A DNA stretch of 64,000 nt from Paenibacillus vini (GTDB taxonomy: Bacteria > Bacillota > Bacilli > Paenibacillales > Paenibacillaceae): assembly GCF_018403325.1 (NCBI RefSeq), contig NZ_BOSL01000002.1:1-64000 (forward strand), in the 5' to 3' direction. A model generated the notes under the pieces. The model worked only from the letters and a program-made list of their open reading frames with translations, had not been told where the DNA came from and made no database searches. The position numbers were made by a program, and so were the translations under genes. Every line of letters begins with the position of its first letter. Position 1 is the first letter of the stretch. Below, piece after piece: positions 35,213 through 44,221 of the stretch.

Positions 35213-36007
35213 ATGAAAATCTCGTTGGGCGGGTATTCTTTCAATCAATTGTTTTTGGAAGGGAAAATGGATGTATTCGGATATCTGGAAACGGTTAAAT
35301 ACCGTTACAGGCTGGATGCGGTTGATTTGTGGAACGCCCAGATCGCAGAGCGTACGACACCGATTCTTACCCTGGCGGATGGGAGCTACTTGCGTAAAGT
35401 CCGGGAAGCGCTGAATGAGAAAGAATTAAGACTGATTAATCTTGCCGTGGATACAGCTCATTTATGGGACCCGGATCCCGAGATGCGTGAGGCGCTTTAC
35501 CAAAGCGCGTTGAATCATTTAAAGGCGGCGGTTATTTTGGGAGCCGAAACTGTCCGGATCGATACCGGAGGCTACGGTGAACAAGAATTCTCGGAGGAGG
35601 CATTTCATTGGATCGTCACCAAGTACCGGGAATATTGCCGGATTTGCAGCGATTATGGTATAAAGATCGGGCCTGAAAACCACATGGGTCCTTCCCTTAT
35701 ACCGAAGCAATTGGCCCGGATCGCTCAAGCGGTAGATGAACCGAATTTCGGTATTTTGGTTCATTTGGACCGATGGGACCAGGACAGGGAAGACGGCAAC
35801 GAAATCGTGGCTCCCTGGGTCATTCATACCCATTTTGACGCCAACATCGCTGGATCAGAGGAGGCGCCCGACATCGTCCGGATGCTCCGCCGTTACGGTT
35901 ATGAGGGCCACTGGGCAATCGAGTATAATGCACAGTCAAATCCATATATTGAAATCGAGCATGTCATAACGCAAGTAAAAAAACGACTGGCGGAAGCGGA
36001 TATCTGA
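35213..36007 (+). CDS. Sugar phosphate isomerase/epimerase family protein (xylose isomerase-like TIM barrel)
   Basis: The 264-residue protein has the AP endonuclease 2/xylose isomerase-like TIM barrel pattern: FGYLETVKYRYRLDAVDLWNAQI, LINLAVDTAHLWDPDPEM, AETVRIDTGGYG, IKIGPENHMGP, WVIHTHFDA and WAIEYNA, with the metal-binding Glu/His/Asp residues expected. The reaction is not determinable from sequence; relatives act on inositol-like or keto sugars. It is the first gene of a cluster with a Gfo/Idh/MocA oxidoreductase, an MFS transporter and a ROK regulator, so it probably acts in sugar or cyclitol breakdown. Confidence 0.82.
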   Translation: MKISLGGYSFNQLFLEGKMDVFGYLETVKYRYRLDAVDLWNAQIAERTTPILTLADGSYLRKVREALNEKELRLINLAVDTAHLWDPDPEMREALYQSALNHLKAAVILGAETVRIDTGGYGEQEFSEEAFHWIVTKYREYCRICSDYGIKIGPENHMGPSLIPKQLARIAQAVDEPNFGILVHLDRWDQDREDGNEIVAPWVIHTHFDANIAGSEEAPDIVRMLRRYGYEGHWAIEYNAQSNPYIEIEHVITQVKKRLAEADI

Positions 36008-36037
36008 TCCGCGGCAGAGACAAACAGGAGGAACAGA

Positions 36038-37165
36038 ATGCAGAATGTAAAAATAGGACTTATAGGTGCGGGACAGATCGGAAAAATGCATTTGGATCAA
36101 TACAAGAACATCCCGGGAGTAGAAGTGGCAGCCGTATGCGACGTTAATGCCGAAGAGGCCAGACAAGTAGCGGAGAAATACGGAATCCGGAACGTTTACA
36201 GCGATTTTCGTGAGCTTCTGGCTCAGGAGGATCTGGTAGCCGTGGACGTGTGCCTGCATAATAACCTGCACCAGCCGGTGACCTCCGCGGCTTTGGAAGC
36301 CGGTAAACATGTCTATTGCGAGAAGCCGATCGCCGGCTCTTACACGGACGGACTTCGTATGGTCGAGGATGCGGAAAGATACGGACGAATGCTGCATATT
36401 CAACTCGGAAAATTGTACGACACGGAGACGTGGGCGGCAAAGCGCCTCATAGACGAAGGAAAGCTGGGGAAGCTGTATCACGCCCGCTCAACCGGCTTCC
36501 GGCGGCGCAATCGTCCATTTGTGGACGGCTACGGCACCGCATCTTTTACGCGGAAGGAAACGGCAGGCGGGGGAGCCATGTATGACATGGGTGTCTATCA
36601 TATCTCCCGGATGCTGTACCTGTTAGGAAACCCGCAAGTACAGCGGATCTCCGGGCAAGTGTATCAGGAGATGGCTATGAATGAGGAGCGCAGAGCGGCC
36701 AGCGGGTTTAACGTCGAGGAGATGGGTGCAGGGTTCGTCAAAATGGACGGAGGGATCACCTTGGATATTATCGAATCCTGGTCCCTTCATCTTGGCGGGC
36801 TGGAGGGCAGCTCGCTCGTCGGATCGGAGGGCGGGATCAGGTTTTCCGGCGCGGTCTCCGAGAAGGAGCCGAACCGTTTCTCTTATCATACTACGATCGC
36901 GGATCTGGACATGGACTGTACAGTGAATCTGGAATTGGCCGCGCTTCGGCATCAGCGGCTTAGTCCTTATCCGGATGCGTACGCTTCGTCGCAGCACCAT
37001 TGGATCGCAGCTTTGTCGGGCCAGGTTCCGCTTCTGCCGACAGCACAGATTGCGTTAAATACCATGCTGATCAGTGAAGGGTTGTTCCTTTCCCATGAGA
37101 TGGGTCGCGAAGTTTCGGCGGACGAAGTGAAACAGCGCTCGGTCTCTTGCTCCATTTCTTTGTAA
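36038..37165 (+). CDS. Gfo/Idh/MocA-family NAD(P)-dependent oxidoreductase
   Basis: A 375-residue protein with an N-terminal Rossmann fold (IGLIGAGQIGKMHLDQY, about 6-22; AAVCDVN), the family motif GKHVYCEKPIA (Lys at about 95, the usual catalytic-site Lys) and a C-terminal alpha/beta domain with GGGAMYDMGVYHI. The substrate is not known; family members oxidise sugars, inositols or glycosyl groups. It follows the isomerase gene by 30 bases with AGGAGG before its ATG. It belongs to the 35213-39609 cluster. Confidence 0.88.
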   Translation: MQNVKIGLIGAGQIGKMHLDQYKNIPGVEVAAVCDVNAEEARQVAEKYGIRNVYSDFRELLAQEDLVAVDVCLHNNLHQPVTSAALEAGKHVYCEKPIAGSYTDGLRMVEDAERYGRMLHIQLGKLYDTETWAAKRLIDEGKLGKLYHARSTGFRRRNRPFVDGYGTASFTRKETAGGGAMYDMGVYHISRMLYLLGNPQVQRISGQVYQEMAMNEERRAASGFNVEEMGAGFVKMDGGITLDIIESWSLHLGGLEGSSLVGSEGGIRFSGAVSEKEPNRFSYHTTIADLDMDCTVNLELAALRHQRLSPYPDAYASSQHHWIAALSGQVPLLPTAQIALNTMLISEGLFLSHEMGREVSADEVKQRSVSCSISL

Positions 37166-37223
37166 AAACGGTTAGGCAGCGGTATAAAAAGAGATGTTTT
37201 TACGTGGAGAGGGGGCAATCCGG

Positions 37224-38447
37224 ATGTCGGAAAGTACCGGCGGGATTCACCGCAACGCGTACCTGATGCTAAAAGTGTTCAATTTTGTTTTGTACGGTGC
37301 CTTGGCCATTTTCGGAACGTTCTTTGCTTTATACCTGAGGAATCTCGGAGTTTCTAATATCGCGATCGGGGCCATCCTGGCGGGCGGCCCGGTCGTGTCC
37401 CTGATCGCCAACCCGTTTTGGGCCTATTGGGCGGACCGGCTCCGCAACAACCGGCTGATTCTGATTATCACGCTGACGGCGGCGCTGATCGTAATGCAAT
37501 TCGTTTTTCTGACGAACAATGAACCGGTCATATATGGAACCTTGCTTGCGTTTTTTCTTTTCCAAAGCCCTCTGTATACGCAAAGCAACAGTCTGATTCT
37601 GAATTCGATCCAAGGTACAGGGCTGAAATTCGGAGCCTTCCGCCTGTGGGGTTCATTGGGCTGGGCGCTCAGCGCCGCGGCTTTTGGTCCTGTCATCGGG
37701 TGGATAGGAATCAACCGGCTCTGGATCGTATTTGACGCCATGATGCTGTTGGCATTGGTGTTTGCCTTTTTACTGCCGACCGGAGGGGAAGGGAAGCGGA
37801 AAGACGTGTTTTCCAACAGCGGCTACCGCCAGGTGTTCGTGAACCGGCCCTTTATGCTTCTGGTCCTGATCGGCATCTTGGTATCCGTACCCAATTCGGT
37901 CAACAACACGTTTGTAGCCATCTATATTTCGGATTTGGGCGGATCGGCGTCGATCGTCGGCTGGTCGATATTTGCGACGGCTATTTTGGAGGCTCCCGTT
38001 TTTCTGCTGCTGGATCGTTTTCTAAAGCCTTCGCCTCACAAGATGATCGCCTGGATGGTCGTAGTCAGCGGTCTTTACTCGCTGAGATGGCTGTTAATGA
38101 GCTCGGTGGAAACGGCGGGCGGAATCGTTTGGATTCAACTGATGCACTGCGTTACTTTCGGAGCGTACTACTATATCGGGACACAGCTGACTTCGCTGCT
38201 TGTACCCGATTCGTTCCGGTCCACCGGGCAAGCTGTGTACGGACTGACCTGGGGCGGAATATCAGGCGTCATTGCCGGTCTGGCCGGCGGCTGGATGTTC
38301 GAATATTTGGGTCCCGTCACGCTTTACAGGATCAGTTCCCTGGTAACCTTGATGGGGGCCTTCGGATTTTTGTTCATGTTGGGGCTGACGCGAAAGTCGT
38401 TCGGGGATTCCGCCCTGGAATCCAAAGCCGGAACCGTAGGCAAATGA
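37224..38447 (+). CDS. MFS transporter, MFS_1-like (LacY/HcaT type)
   Basis: The 407-residue integral membrane protein has about 12 membrane segments. LRNLGVSNIAIGAILAGGPV and the loop FWAYWADRLRNNR between segments 2 and 3 place it near the LacY/HcaT-like MFS group. It probably imports the substrate of the neighbouring isomerase and oxidoreductase. ATG at 37224 follows GAGAGGGGG; an in-frame ATG 30 bases upstream lies before that site. It is followed by the ROK regulator after 40 bases. Confidence 0.87.
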   Translation: MSESTGGIHRNAYLMLKVFNFVLYGALAIFGTFFALYLRNLGVSNIAIGAILAGGPVVSLIANPFWAYWADRLRNNRLILIITLTAALIVMQFVFLTNNEPVIYGTLLAFFLFQSPLYTQSNSLILNSIQGTGLKFGAFRLWGSLGWALSAAAFGPVIGWIGINRLWIVFDAMMLLALVFAFLLPTGGEGKRKDVFSNSGYRQVFVNRPFMLLVLIGILVSVPNSVNNTFVAIYISDLGGSASIVGWSIFATAILEAPVFLLLDRFLKPSPHKMIAWMVVVSGLYSLRWLLMSSVETAGGIVWIQLMHCVTFGAYYYIGTQLTSLLVPDSFRSTGQAVYGLTWGGISGVIAGLAGGWMFEYLGPVTLYRISSLVTLMGAFGFLFMLGLTRKSFGDSALESKAGTVGK

Positions 38448-38487
38448 TATAATGGGGAAATGAATAACAGCGGCAGGAGATAAGGTA

Positions 38488-39609
38488 ATGAATAAAATCG
38501 GGAATCAACAAATGCTCCGGGAAATCAACAAAGCGCTGCTGCTGCACCTGATCCATGATCGAGGACCGGTGTCCAGGGTCGAACTGTCCAGGGAAACCAA
38601 GCTCAGTCCTTCGACCGTATCGATCCTGGTTGACGAAGTCATCAGAGAAGGACTTGTTCACGAAACAGGGACCAGCGGCAGCGGGGTCGGACGCAAAATG
38701 ACAATGTTGGAGATCAAGGCGGACAGCGGGTATGTGGTAGGCATCGACCTGTCCAATCCGCGCTGCGTCTTGCTCGACATGAAAGGCGAACTAAAGGCCG
38801 TGCAAAAAATTCCGCGACTGTTAGGCGCTGAGCAGATCCGTGATGAACTTGCGGGGACGGTGATGTCGTTTTTGGAGCATCACGACATCGGACTGGAGCA
38901 GGTGCGGCGCATCGGTATTTCCGTGCCCGGCAGAATCGATGAGAGTAAGCAAACGGTAATCGGTGCGATCCCGATCGGGTTGGACCGCCTGGAGCTCGGG
39001 GCGATCATGGAGGAAGCGCTCGGAGCGCCGGTACAGCTGGTGAACGACATCGACGCTGCCGGTTTTGCCGAACGGTATAACGGAACGGCGCAGGGATTGC
39101 GTACCATTTTATATATCCTGATCGACTACGGCGTTGGAGCGGGGCTGGTCATCGACAACCACATTTATCGGGGAAGCAGCGGCCGGGCGGGAAGAACACC
39201 GGAGCTCGGGCAATTCAGCATGATCCGCTATGCGGAGAGCCTGAAGCTGCAGTTCCCTGAACATTTTGCGGAAACGGCCACACCGGAGCAAACCTTGCAG
39301 GAATTTACCCGGCTCGGCATGTCGGGGACAAGCCCGGTCTCTGATGAACTGGAACGTCTATTGAATGATATTGCTGCGGACTGCAACAGGATGTTGAATT
39401 TGATGAACCCGGAAGCCGTTATTCTAAGCGGATGGATTGCAGAGGAAGATGCATTGTTCGCCAAGCTGGCGGCTCGCATTCAGGAGCTGGAGCACGGGGT
39501 TCCCGAGCCCACTCCGGTGCAGGCCGCCCACTGGAAGACGAACGGAGCGGCCGTAGGCGCAGCCACACTGGGTCTGCATGAAATGTTCCGGATGATGATG
39601 ATCGATTGA
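38488..39609 (+). CDS. ROK-family transcriptional repressor, zinc-site residues missing
   Basis: A 373-residue ROK regulator: an N-terminal winged helix (about 8-60, RVELSRETKLSPSTVSILVDEVIREGLV) and an ASKHA domain (VVGIDLSNPRCVLLDMKG, GISVPGRID, LIDYGVGAGLVIDNHIYRG). The usual EIGH and CxCGxxGCxE residues that hold zinc are absent: the segment reads TPELGQFSMIRYAESL, and the usual NDAN is NDID. Ligand binding is therefore likely altered. It probably represses the cluster through the inverted repeat at 35163-35197. ATG after AGGAGATAAGG. A terminator follows. Confidence 0.88.
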   Translation: MNKIGNQQMLREINKALLLHLIHDRGPVSRVELSRETKLSPSTVSILVDEVIREGLVHETGTSGSGVGRKMTMLEIKADSGYVVGIDLSNPRCVLLDMKGELKAVQKIPRLLGAEQIRDELAGTVMSFLEHHDIGLEQVRRIGISVPGRIDESKQTVIGAIPIGLDRLELGAIMEEALGAPVQLVNDIDAAGFAERYNGTAQGLRTILYILIDYGVGAGLVIDNHIYRGSSGRAGRTPELGQFSMIRYAESLKLQFPEHFAETATPEQTLQEFTRLGMSGTSPVSDELERLLNDIAADCNRMLNLMNPEAVILSGWIAEEDALFAKLAARIQELEHGVPEPTPVQAAHWKTNGAAVGAATLGLHEMFRMMMID

Positions 39610-39640
39610 TTTCGACTTTAATGAAGCGAAGCGATGAAAA

Positions 39641-39690
39641 GATAAAGCGACCAGGCCAGACAATCACTGGCCCGGCCGCTTTTGATTTTG
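39641..39690 (+). terminator. Terminator of the sugar cluster
   Basis: AAAGCGACCAGGCCAG pairs with CTGGCCCGGCCGCTTTT around a 7-base loop, ending in a T-rich tract (TTTTGATTTTG). Confidence 0.75.
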
Positions 39691-39706
39691 TTTATTGGGG
39701 CATCTT

Positions 39707-39735
39707 TTGTCACTCTTTTCATTCTATAGTACAAT
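39707..39735 (+). promoter_or_regulatory. Sigma-A promoter of prmA and following genes
   Basis: TTGTCA (39707-39712), a 17-base spacer and TACAAT (39730-39735) lie 36 bases before the prmA start. Confidence 0.75.
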
Positions 39736-39771
39736 AGATTTTATGCACGAATTCAAGGAGGAAAACTTACG

Positions 39772-40740
39772 ATGATATGGAAAGAACTGACTATACATAC
39801 AACCGAGGAAGCGGTGGAGATGATCTCCAATTTCCTGCATGAAGCGGGAGCGGGGGGCGTGACGATCGAAGAGCACGTCGATAACGACAAGCCGCGCGAC
39901 ACATCCCTGGGGCAATGGTTTGAAATTCCGCCTAACGATATTCCCGAAGGCGAGGCGAAGATCAGCGGCTATTTCCCCGAAGGAATCGATATGGAGGAAG
40001 TAGTCTCCCAGGTGAAGGAACGGACCGAAGAGCTTCGGGAATACGATATCGATCCCGGAAATCCGGTGATCACGGTAAGAGATGTCAGCGAGGACGATTG
40101 GGCGAACAACTGGAAGCAGTATTTCAAACCAATCCGCGTTTCCAACCGCTTGACCATTAAGCCGACCTGGGAGCAGTATGAGCCTGAGTCTCCAGAGGAG
40201 CGCATTATTGAACTTGATCCCGGAATGGCCTTCGGTACGGGGACGCATCCGACCACCTCACTCTGCCTTCGAACTCTGGAAGGCGTTATCCGCGAGGGAG
40301 ACGAAGTCATCGATGTCGGCACCGGATCGGGCATTTTGGCGATCGGCGCATGCCAGCTTGGCGCTTCCCGGGTACTGGCGCTGGACCTCGATCCGGTCGC
40401 AGTGTCCAGTGCGATGGAGAACACGCGGCTGAACCGGTTGGAAGAGCAAATTCTGGTGGTGGAGAGCGACCTGCTGTCCGTCCTTAAAAAAGAAGGCGAT
40501 GCCCAGGTAAATGTGCAGCTTCCGGTGCGCGTCGTCGTCGCCAATATTTTGGCGGAGATTATTTTGCTGTTTATTGAAGACGTGTATGAAGCCTTGCAGC
40601 CTGGCGGTTATTATATCGCCTCCGGAATATATAAGAACAAGGAACAAGCTGTCGAGGAAGCCTTGGTGGCGGCAGGATTTGAAATTGCACAGACGGCTCG
40701 GGATGAAGACTGGGTCGCTTTCGTAGCGAGAAAGAGGTAA
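39772..40740 (+). CDS. prmA: Ribosomal protein L11 methyltransferase
   Basis: The 322-residue protein has the PrmA layout: an N-terminal L11-binding domain (about 1-100), a linker with WANNWKQYFKPIRV, the FGTGTHPTTSLCLRTLE helix and a SAM-binding Rossmann domain (IDVGTGSGILAIGACQLGA, then LALDLDPVAV and VVANILAEII). It trimethylates ribosomal protein L11. In Bacillus (yqeT) it directly follows dnaJ; here a 6-kb accessory block separates them. ATG after AAGGAGGAAAA. Confidence 0.97.
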   Translation: MIWKELTIHTTEEAVEMISNFLHEAGAGGVTIEEHVDNDKPRDTSLGQWFEIPPNDIPEGEAKISGYFPEGIDMEEVVSQVKERTEELREYDIDPGNPVITVRDVSEDDWANNWKQYFKPIRVSNRLTIKPTWEQYEPESPEERIIELDPGMAFGTGTHPTTSLCLRTLEGVIREGDEVIDVGTGSGILAIGACQLGASRVLALDLDPVAVSSAMENTRLNRLEEQILVVESDLLSVLKKEGDAQVNVQLPVRVVVANILAEIILLFIEDVYEALQPGGYYIASGIYKNKEQAVEEALVAAGFEIAQTARDEDWVAFVARKR

Positions 40741-40743
40741 TCG

Positions 40744-41430
40744 ATGGATTTTCTGGATAGTATATTGCGCGTTCCGCTAAGCCAGCTTCCTTTTTATTTG
40801 ATCACGCTGGTTATTGCGTTTACGCTTCATGAGTTCTCTCATGCTTACTTCGCTAACAAATTCGGTGACCCGACGGCCAAGCTGCTTGGCCGGGTCACTT
40901 TGAATCCTGCGGTGCATTTCGATTTGCTCGGGATCATTCTGCTGCTGATTGCGGGATTCGGCTGGGCACGGCCTGTGCCCGTCAACCGGGACAATTTCAG
41001 CAGGCCGCGCCTGATGGGCGTAATCGTCTCCGTAGCCGGCCCTTTGAGCAATTTGCTGCTGGCGGTCGTGGGGGCCGCGATTTATGCGGCATTGCTGCAA
41101 TTTGGCGTTGTTTCGCCTTTAATGGGCGACGATAAACTATCGCAAGCCGTTCATATTTTCTTCAGCTTGTTCATCGTCATGAACTTTTTCTTATGCTTAT
41201 TTAACCTTATTCCGCTCCCTCCGCTTGACGGTTACCGGATTCTTGAAGATGTGGTGCCGCGCCGCGTACTGGGCAAGCTTCAGCAGTTTGAACAGTGGTC
41301 GGTGCTCATTTTCCTGATTATCTTAATCGTACCGGGATTTCAAAGATATACGATTGCTCCGCTGTATAATGCGGCCCATTCGTTGGCGGCACACTTTCTG
41401 ATTTTCTTCCGCACTTTATTCGGGGCTTAA
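40744..41430 (+). CDS. Site-2 protease family membrane metalloprotease (M50)
   Basis: A 228-residue membrane protein with about five to six segments. The zinc motif HEFSH (about 29-33) lies in the first core helix and the third ligand is in NLIPLPPLDGYRIL (about 156-169). GRVTLNPAVHFDLLG and GPLSNLLLA are other M50 landmarks. It is the short S2P type without a PDZ domain, like YwhC of Bacillus. The substrate is not known. It begins three bases after the prmA stop with an AGAGGTAA site inside prmA, so the two are co-transcribed. Confidence 0.9.
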   Translation: MDFLDSILRVPLSQLPFYLITLVIAFTLHEFSHAYFANKFGDPTAKLLGRVTLNPAVHFDLLGIILLLIAGFGWARPVPVNRDNFSRPRLMGVIVSVAGPLSNLLLAVVGAAIYAALLQFGVVSPLMGDDKLSQAVHIFFSLFIVMNFFLCLFNLIPLPPLDGYRILEDVVPRRVLGKLQQFEQWSVLIFLIILIVPGFQRYTIAPLYNAAHSLAAHFLIFFRTLFGA

Positions 41431-41542
41431 GGGACTGAAGAGATAAGATATTTTTACCGGGATCAGGTACTGGAAAGCGCAAATCAAAAGTTGTATGATG
41501 GTCTTTGGTGATTTTTAGTTCGATTTCAAGGAATGATGACGA

Positions 41543-42307
41543 ATGCAGCGATATTTTATAGAGCCCGCACAGTTCGGGGAGAAGACGGTTACCATTACCG
41601 GCGATGATGCGAAGCATATCGGCAGAGTGATGCGCTCCAAGCCGGGGGATAAACTGATCGTCAGCGACGGGGAATCCCGCGATGCGCTCGCCGCGATTAT
41701 TGCGATAGATCCGCAGGAAGTGACGGCGGAAATCATAGAAACGCTCGAACCTTCGGGAGAGCCGTGGTTTCGGGTGACGGTGGCGCAAAGTCTGCCGAAG
41801 GGGGACAAGATGGAGACCGTGATCCAGAAGTGTACGGAGATCGGAGCCGCCTCGTTTTTACCCTTTTTGTCGGAACGTACCGTTGTTCAATATGATGGAA
41901 AAAAAGAAGAAAAGCGTACGGCGCGCTGGCGTAAAATCGCCAAGGAAGCTGCCGAACAAGCGCATCGCAGCCGCGTGCCAGCCGTGGATTCTCCGGTATC
42001 CTGGCGCGAGCTGTTGAAGGGCTTGTCCGCTTATGATCTGGTATGCTTATGTTACGAAAAGGAGCACGGCCAGCAGCTTCGCGACGTGCTTAAGCCGCTC
42101 GTCGGCAAGCATCCGGCCGGACAGCCGTGCAGCATCGCCGTCATCGTCGGACCGGAGGGCGGTTTATCCGAGAACGAGGTGTCGGAAGCGGAAGCCGCGG
42201 GGGCTGTATCCATCGGCCTGGGCAGGCGTATCCTGCGGACGGAGACGGCCGCCATGGCCGCCCTGACTTGCATCATGTATGAATCTGGAGAAATGGGGGG
42301 AATGTGA
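41543..42307 (+). CDS. rsmE: 16S rRNA m3U1498 methyltransferase RsmE
   Basis: The 254-residue SPOUT methyltransferase starts MQRYFIEPAQFGEKTVTITGDDAKHIGRVMR (PUA-like domain). It has the knot motifs VIVGPEGGLSENEV and IGLGRRILRTETA at the C-terminus. It methylates U1498 at N3 in 16S rRNA. Known as YqeU in Bacillus, it sits between prmA and mtaB as here. The ribosome binding site (AAGGAATGATG) is moderate. Its stop lies two bases before the mtaB ATG. Confidence 0.97.
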   Translation: MQRYFIEPAQFGEKTVTITGDDAKHIGRVMRSKPGDKLIVSDGESRDALAAIIAIDPQEVTAEIIETLEPSGEPWFRVTVAQSLPKGDKMETVIQKCTEIGAASFLPFLSERTVVQYDGKKEEKRTARWRKIAKEAAEQAHRSRVPAVDSPVSWRELLKGLSAYDLVCLCYEKEHGQQLRDVLKPLVGKHPAGQPCSIAVIVGPEGGLSENEVSEAEAAGAVSIGLGRRILRTETAAMAALTCIMYESGEMGGM

Positions 42308-42309
42308 GG

Positions 42310-43650
42310 ATGCCATCCGTTGCATTTTACACGCTCGGCTGCAAAGTGAACTTTTACGATACAGAAGCGATCTGGCAGCTATTTAAAAACGAAGGGTATG
42401 AACAGGTCGATTTCGAACAGACGGCCGACGTTTATTTGATTAATACTTGTACGGTAACCAATACGGGGGACAAGAAGAGCCGGCAAATTATTCGCCGTGC
42501 CGTTCGGCGCAATCCGGACGCGATCGTGGCTGTGACGGGTTGCTACGCCCAGACTTCACCTGCCGAGATTCTGGATATTCCGGGCGTCGACCTGGTAATC
42601 GGGACGCAGGATCGCGAGAAAATCATTCCGTACGTCAATGAAATTCAAGCTCAGCGAAAACCGATCAACGCCGTTCGCAACATTATGAAAACCCGGGAAT
42701 TCGAGGAACTGGACGTTCCCGATTTCGCGGATCATACTCGCGCCTTTTTGAAAATTCAGGAGGGCTGCAATAACTTCTGCACATTCTGCATCATTCCTTG
42801 GTCCCGCGGGCTGTCCCGCAGCCGGGATCCGCAAAGCGTCGTAGCTCAGGCTCGCCAATTGGTGGCCGCGGGTTATAACGAAATCGTGTTGACCGGGATC
42901 CACACCGGCGGTTACGGCGATGATCTGGACAACTACAGACTGTCCGACCTGCTTTGGGAATTGGACAAGGTGGAGGGCCTGGGACGCATTCGTATCAGTT
43001 CCATTGAGGCGAGCCAGATTGACGACCGTATGCTTGAGGTGCTGAAAGGCTCCTCGAAGATGTGCCGCCACTTCCACATTCCGCTGCAAGCGGGCAGTAA
43101 TGAAGTGCTGAAGCGGATGAGACGGAAATATACGATCGAGGAATTCGAAGGGAAGATCAAGAAGATCCGCGAGTTCATGCCGGATGTGGCGATCACTACC
43201 GACATTATCGTCGGTTTCCCTGGAGAGACCGATGAGCTGTTCCGGGAAGGCTTCGAAGCAATTAAGCGGATCGGGTTCTCGGAAATGCACGTCTTCCCTT
43301 ATTCGAAAAGGACCGGAACGCCTGCAGCGCGCATGGAAGACCAGGTCGATGAAGAGATCAAGCATGCAAGAGTGCAGGAATTGATCGATTTGTCCGAGCA
43401 AATGCAACAGGCTTATGCCGAGAAGTTTGTCGGACAGGTGCTGGACGTAATTCCCGAGCGCGATGAGAAGGGCGTTTGGGGAGAAGGCTTCGTGACCGGC
43501 TTCAGCGACAACTATCTGCAAATCAAATTCGACGGTTCCCAGGACCTGGCCGGCAAAATTTGCCGCGTCAAGATGACGAAGGCCGATGCGAATACGAGCG
43601 AGGGCCAATTGGTTCGCGTTCTGGATGAAACAGCGCAGGCGTTGGCGTAG
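42310..43650 (+). CDS. mtaB: tRNA ms2t6A37 methylthiotransferase MtaB
   Basis: A 446-residue radical SAM methylthiotransferase. The N-terminal cluster cysteines are Cys11 (TLGCKVN), Cys47 (INTCTVTN) and Cys78 (VTGCYAQ). The radical SAM motif is EGCNNFCTFCIIPWSRG, and a TRAM domain ends the protein. It adds the methylthio group to t6A37 of tRNA(Lys) and related tRNAs. The CKVN motif distinguishes MtaB from MiaB and RimO. ATG at 42310 (9 bases after GGGGGG) is preferred over GTG at 42304 (3 bases). It is translationally close to rsmE. Confidence 0.96.
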   Translation: MPSVAFYTLGCKVNFYDTEAIWQLFKNEGYEQVDFEQTADVYLINTCTVTNTGDKKSRQIIRRAVRRNPDAIVAVTGCYAQTSPAEILDIPGVDLVIGTQDREKIIPYVNEIQAQRKPINAVRNIMKTREFEELDVPDFADHTRAFLKIQEGCNNFCTFCIIPWSRGLSRSRDPQSVVAQARQLVAAGYNEIVLTGIHTGGYGDDLDNYRLSDLLWELDKVEGLGRIRISSIEASQIDDRMLEVLKGSSKMCRHFHIPLQAGSNEVLKRMRRKYTIEEFEGKIKKIREFMPDVAITTDIIVGFPGETDELFREGFEAIKRIGFSEMHVFPYSKRTGTPAARMEDQVDEEIKHARVQELIDLSEQMQQAYAEKFVGQVLDVIPERDEKGVWGEGFVTGFSDNYLQIKFDGSQDLAGKICRVKMTKADANTSEGQLVRVLDETAQALA

Positions 43651-43699
43651 ATTTAAGAGGTTAGCGGGTAGACCCGTGGAACATAGGATGGGACATAAA

Positions 43700-43738
43700 C
43701 AGGGATTTCACCCCGCCGGGGTTGAAGTCCTTGTTTTG
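43700..43738 (+). terminator. Terminator after mtaB
   Basis: AGGGATTTCACCCC (43702-43715) pairs with GGGGTTGAAGTCCTT (43718-43732; G-T pairs and one bulge) and is followed by GTTTT. Confidence 0.65.
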
Positions 43739-43772
43739 AATCGGGGTAATACGGGGTAAGGAGGCGAGGATT

Positions 43773-44204
43773 ATGCCGGACAAGGAAATATCCGCCGGAG
43801 GCGTTGTTTACCGCAAGAATGCCGGCCGGCTGCAGATTCAGCTTATTACGGACCGGTACGGCAGACTTTCTTTTGCCAAGGGAAAAAGCGAGCCCGGGGA
43901 GACGGTAGAGGAAACGGCGCTTCGGGAAATAAGGGAGGAGACCGGCATAGTCGGCAATATCGATGACCTTATCGATATTATCGCCTATACGTACAATCAT
44001 CCCGTTCACGGAGCCGTAGATAAAGAGGTTCATTATTACCTCGTAGAAAGCCGGGGCGGCCAGCTTCGGCCCCAACTGGAAGAAATCCGCAGCGTGGCGT
44101 GGTACGAACCGAAGGACGCTTGGGAAAAGCAGCTGAAATCCGGGTATGACAACAATGATTTTATTTTGGAAAAAGCGCTGCGGATGCTAAAGCTGGAAGT
44201 TTAG
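43773..44204 (+). CDS. Nudix hydrolase
   Basis: A 143-residue protein with a full Nudix box, GKSEPGETVEETALREIREE (from residue 37) continuing TGI, which fits GX5EX7REUXEEXGU. The N-terminus KEISAGGVVYRKNAGRLQIQLI is typical of the Ap4A/dinucleotide polyphosphate or MutT-like group. The substrate cannot be told from sequence. ATG follows TAAGGAGGCGAGG. The next gene (44222) is convergent with only 17 bases between the stops. Confidence 0.9.
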   Translation: MPDKEISAGGVVYRKNAGRLQIQLITDRYGRLSFAKGKSEPGETVEETALREIREETGIVGNIDDLIDIIAYTYNHPVHGAVDKEVHYYLVESRGGQLRPQLEEIRSVAWYEPKDAWEKQLKSGYDNNDFILEKALRMLKLEV

Positions 44205-44221
44205 TTTTAGAACAACCCCTA

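Noticed and set aside
42556-43608. 350-codon minus-strand open frame
   Set aside because: It lies antisense to mtaB with no start signal or domain.
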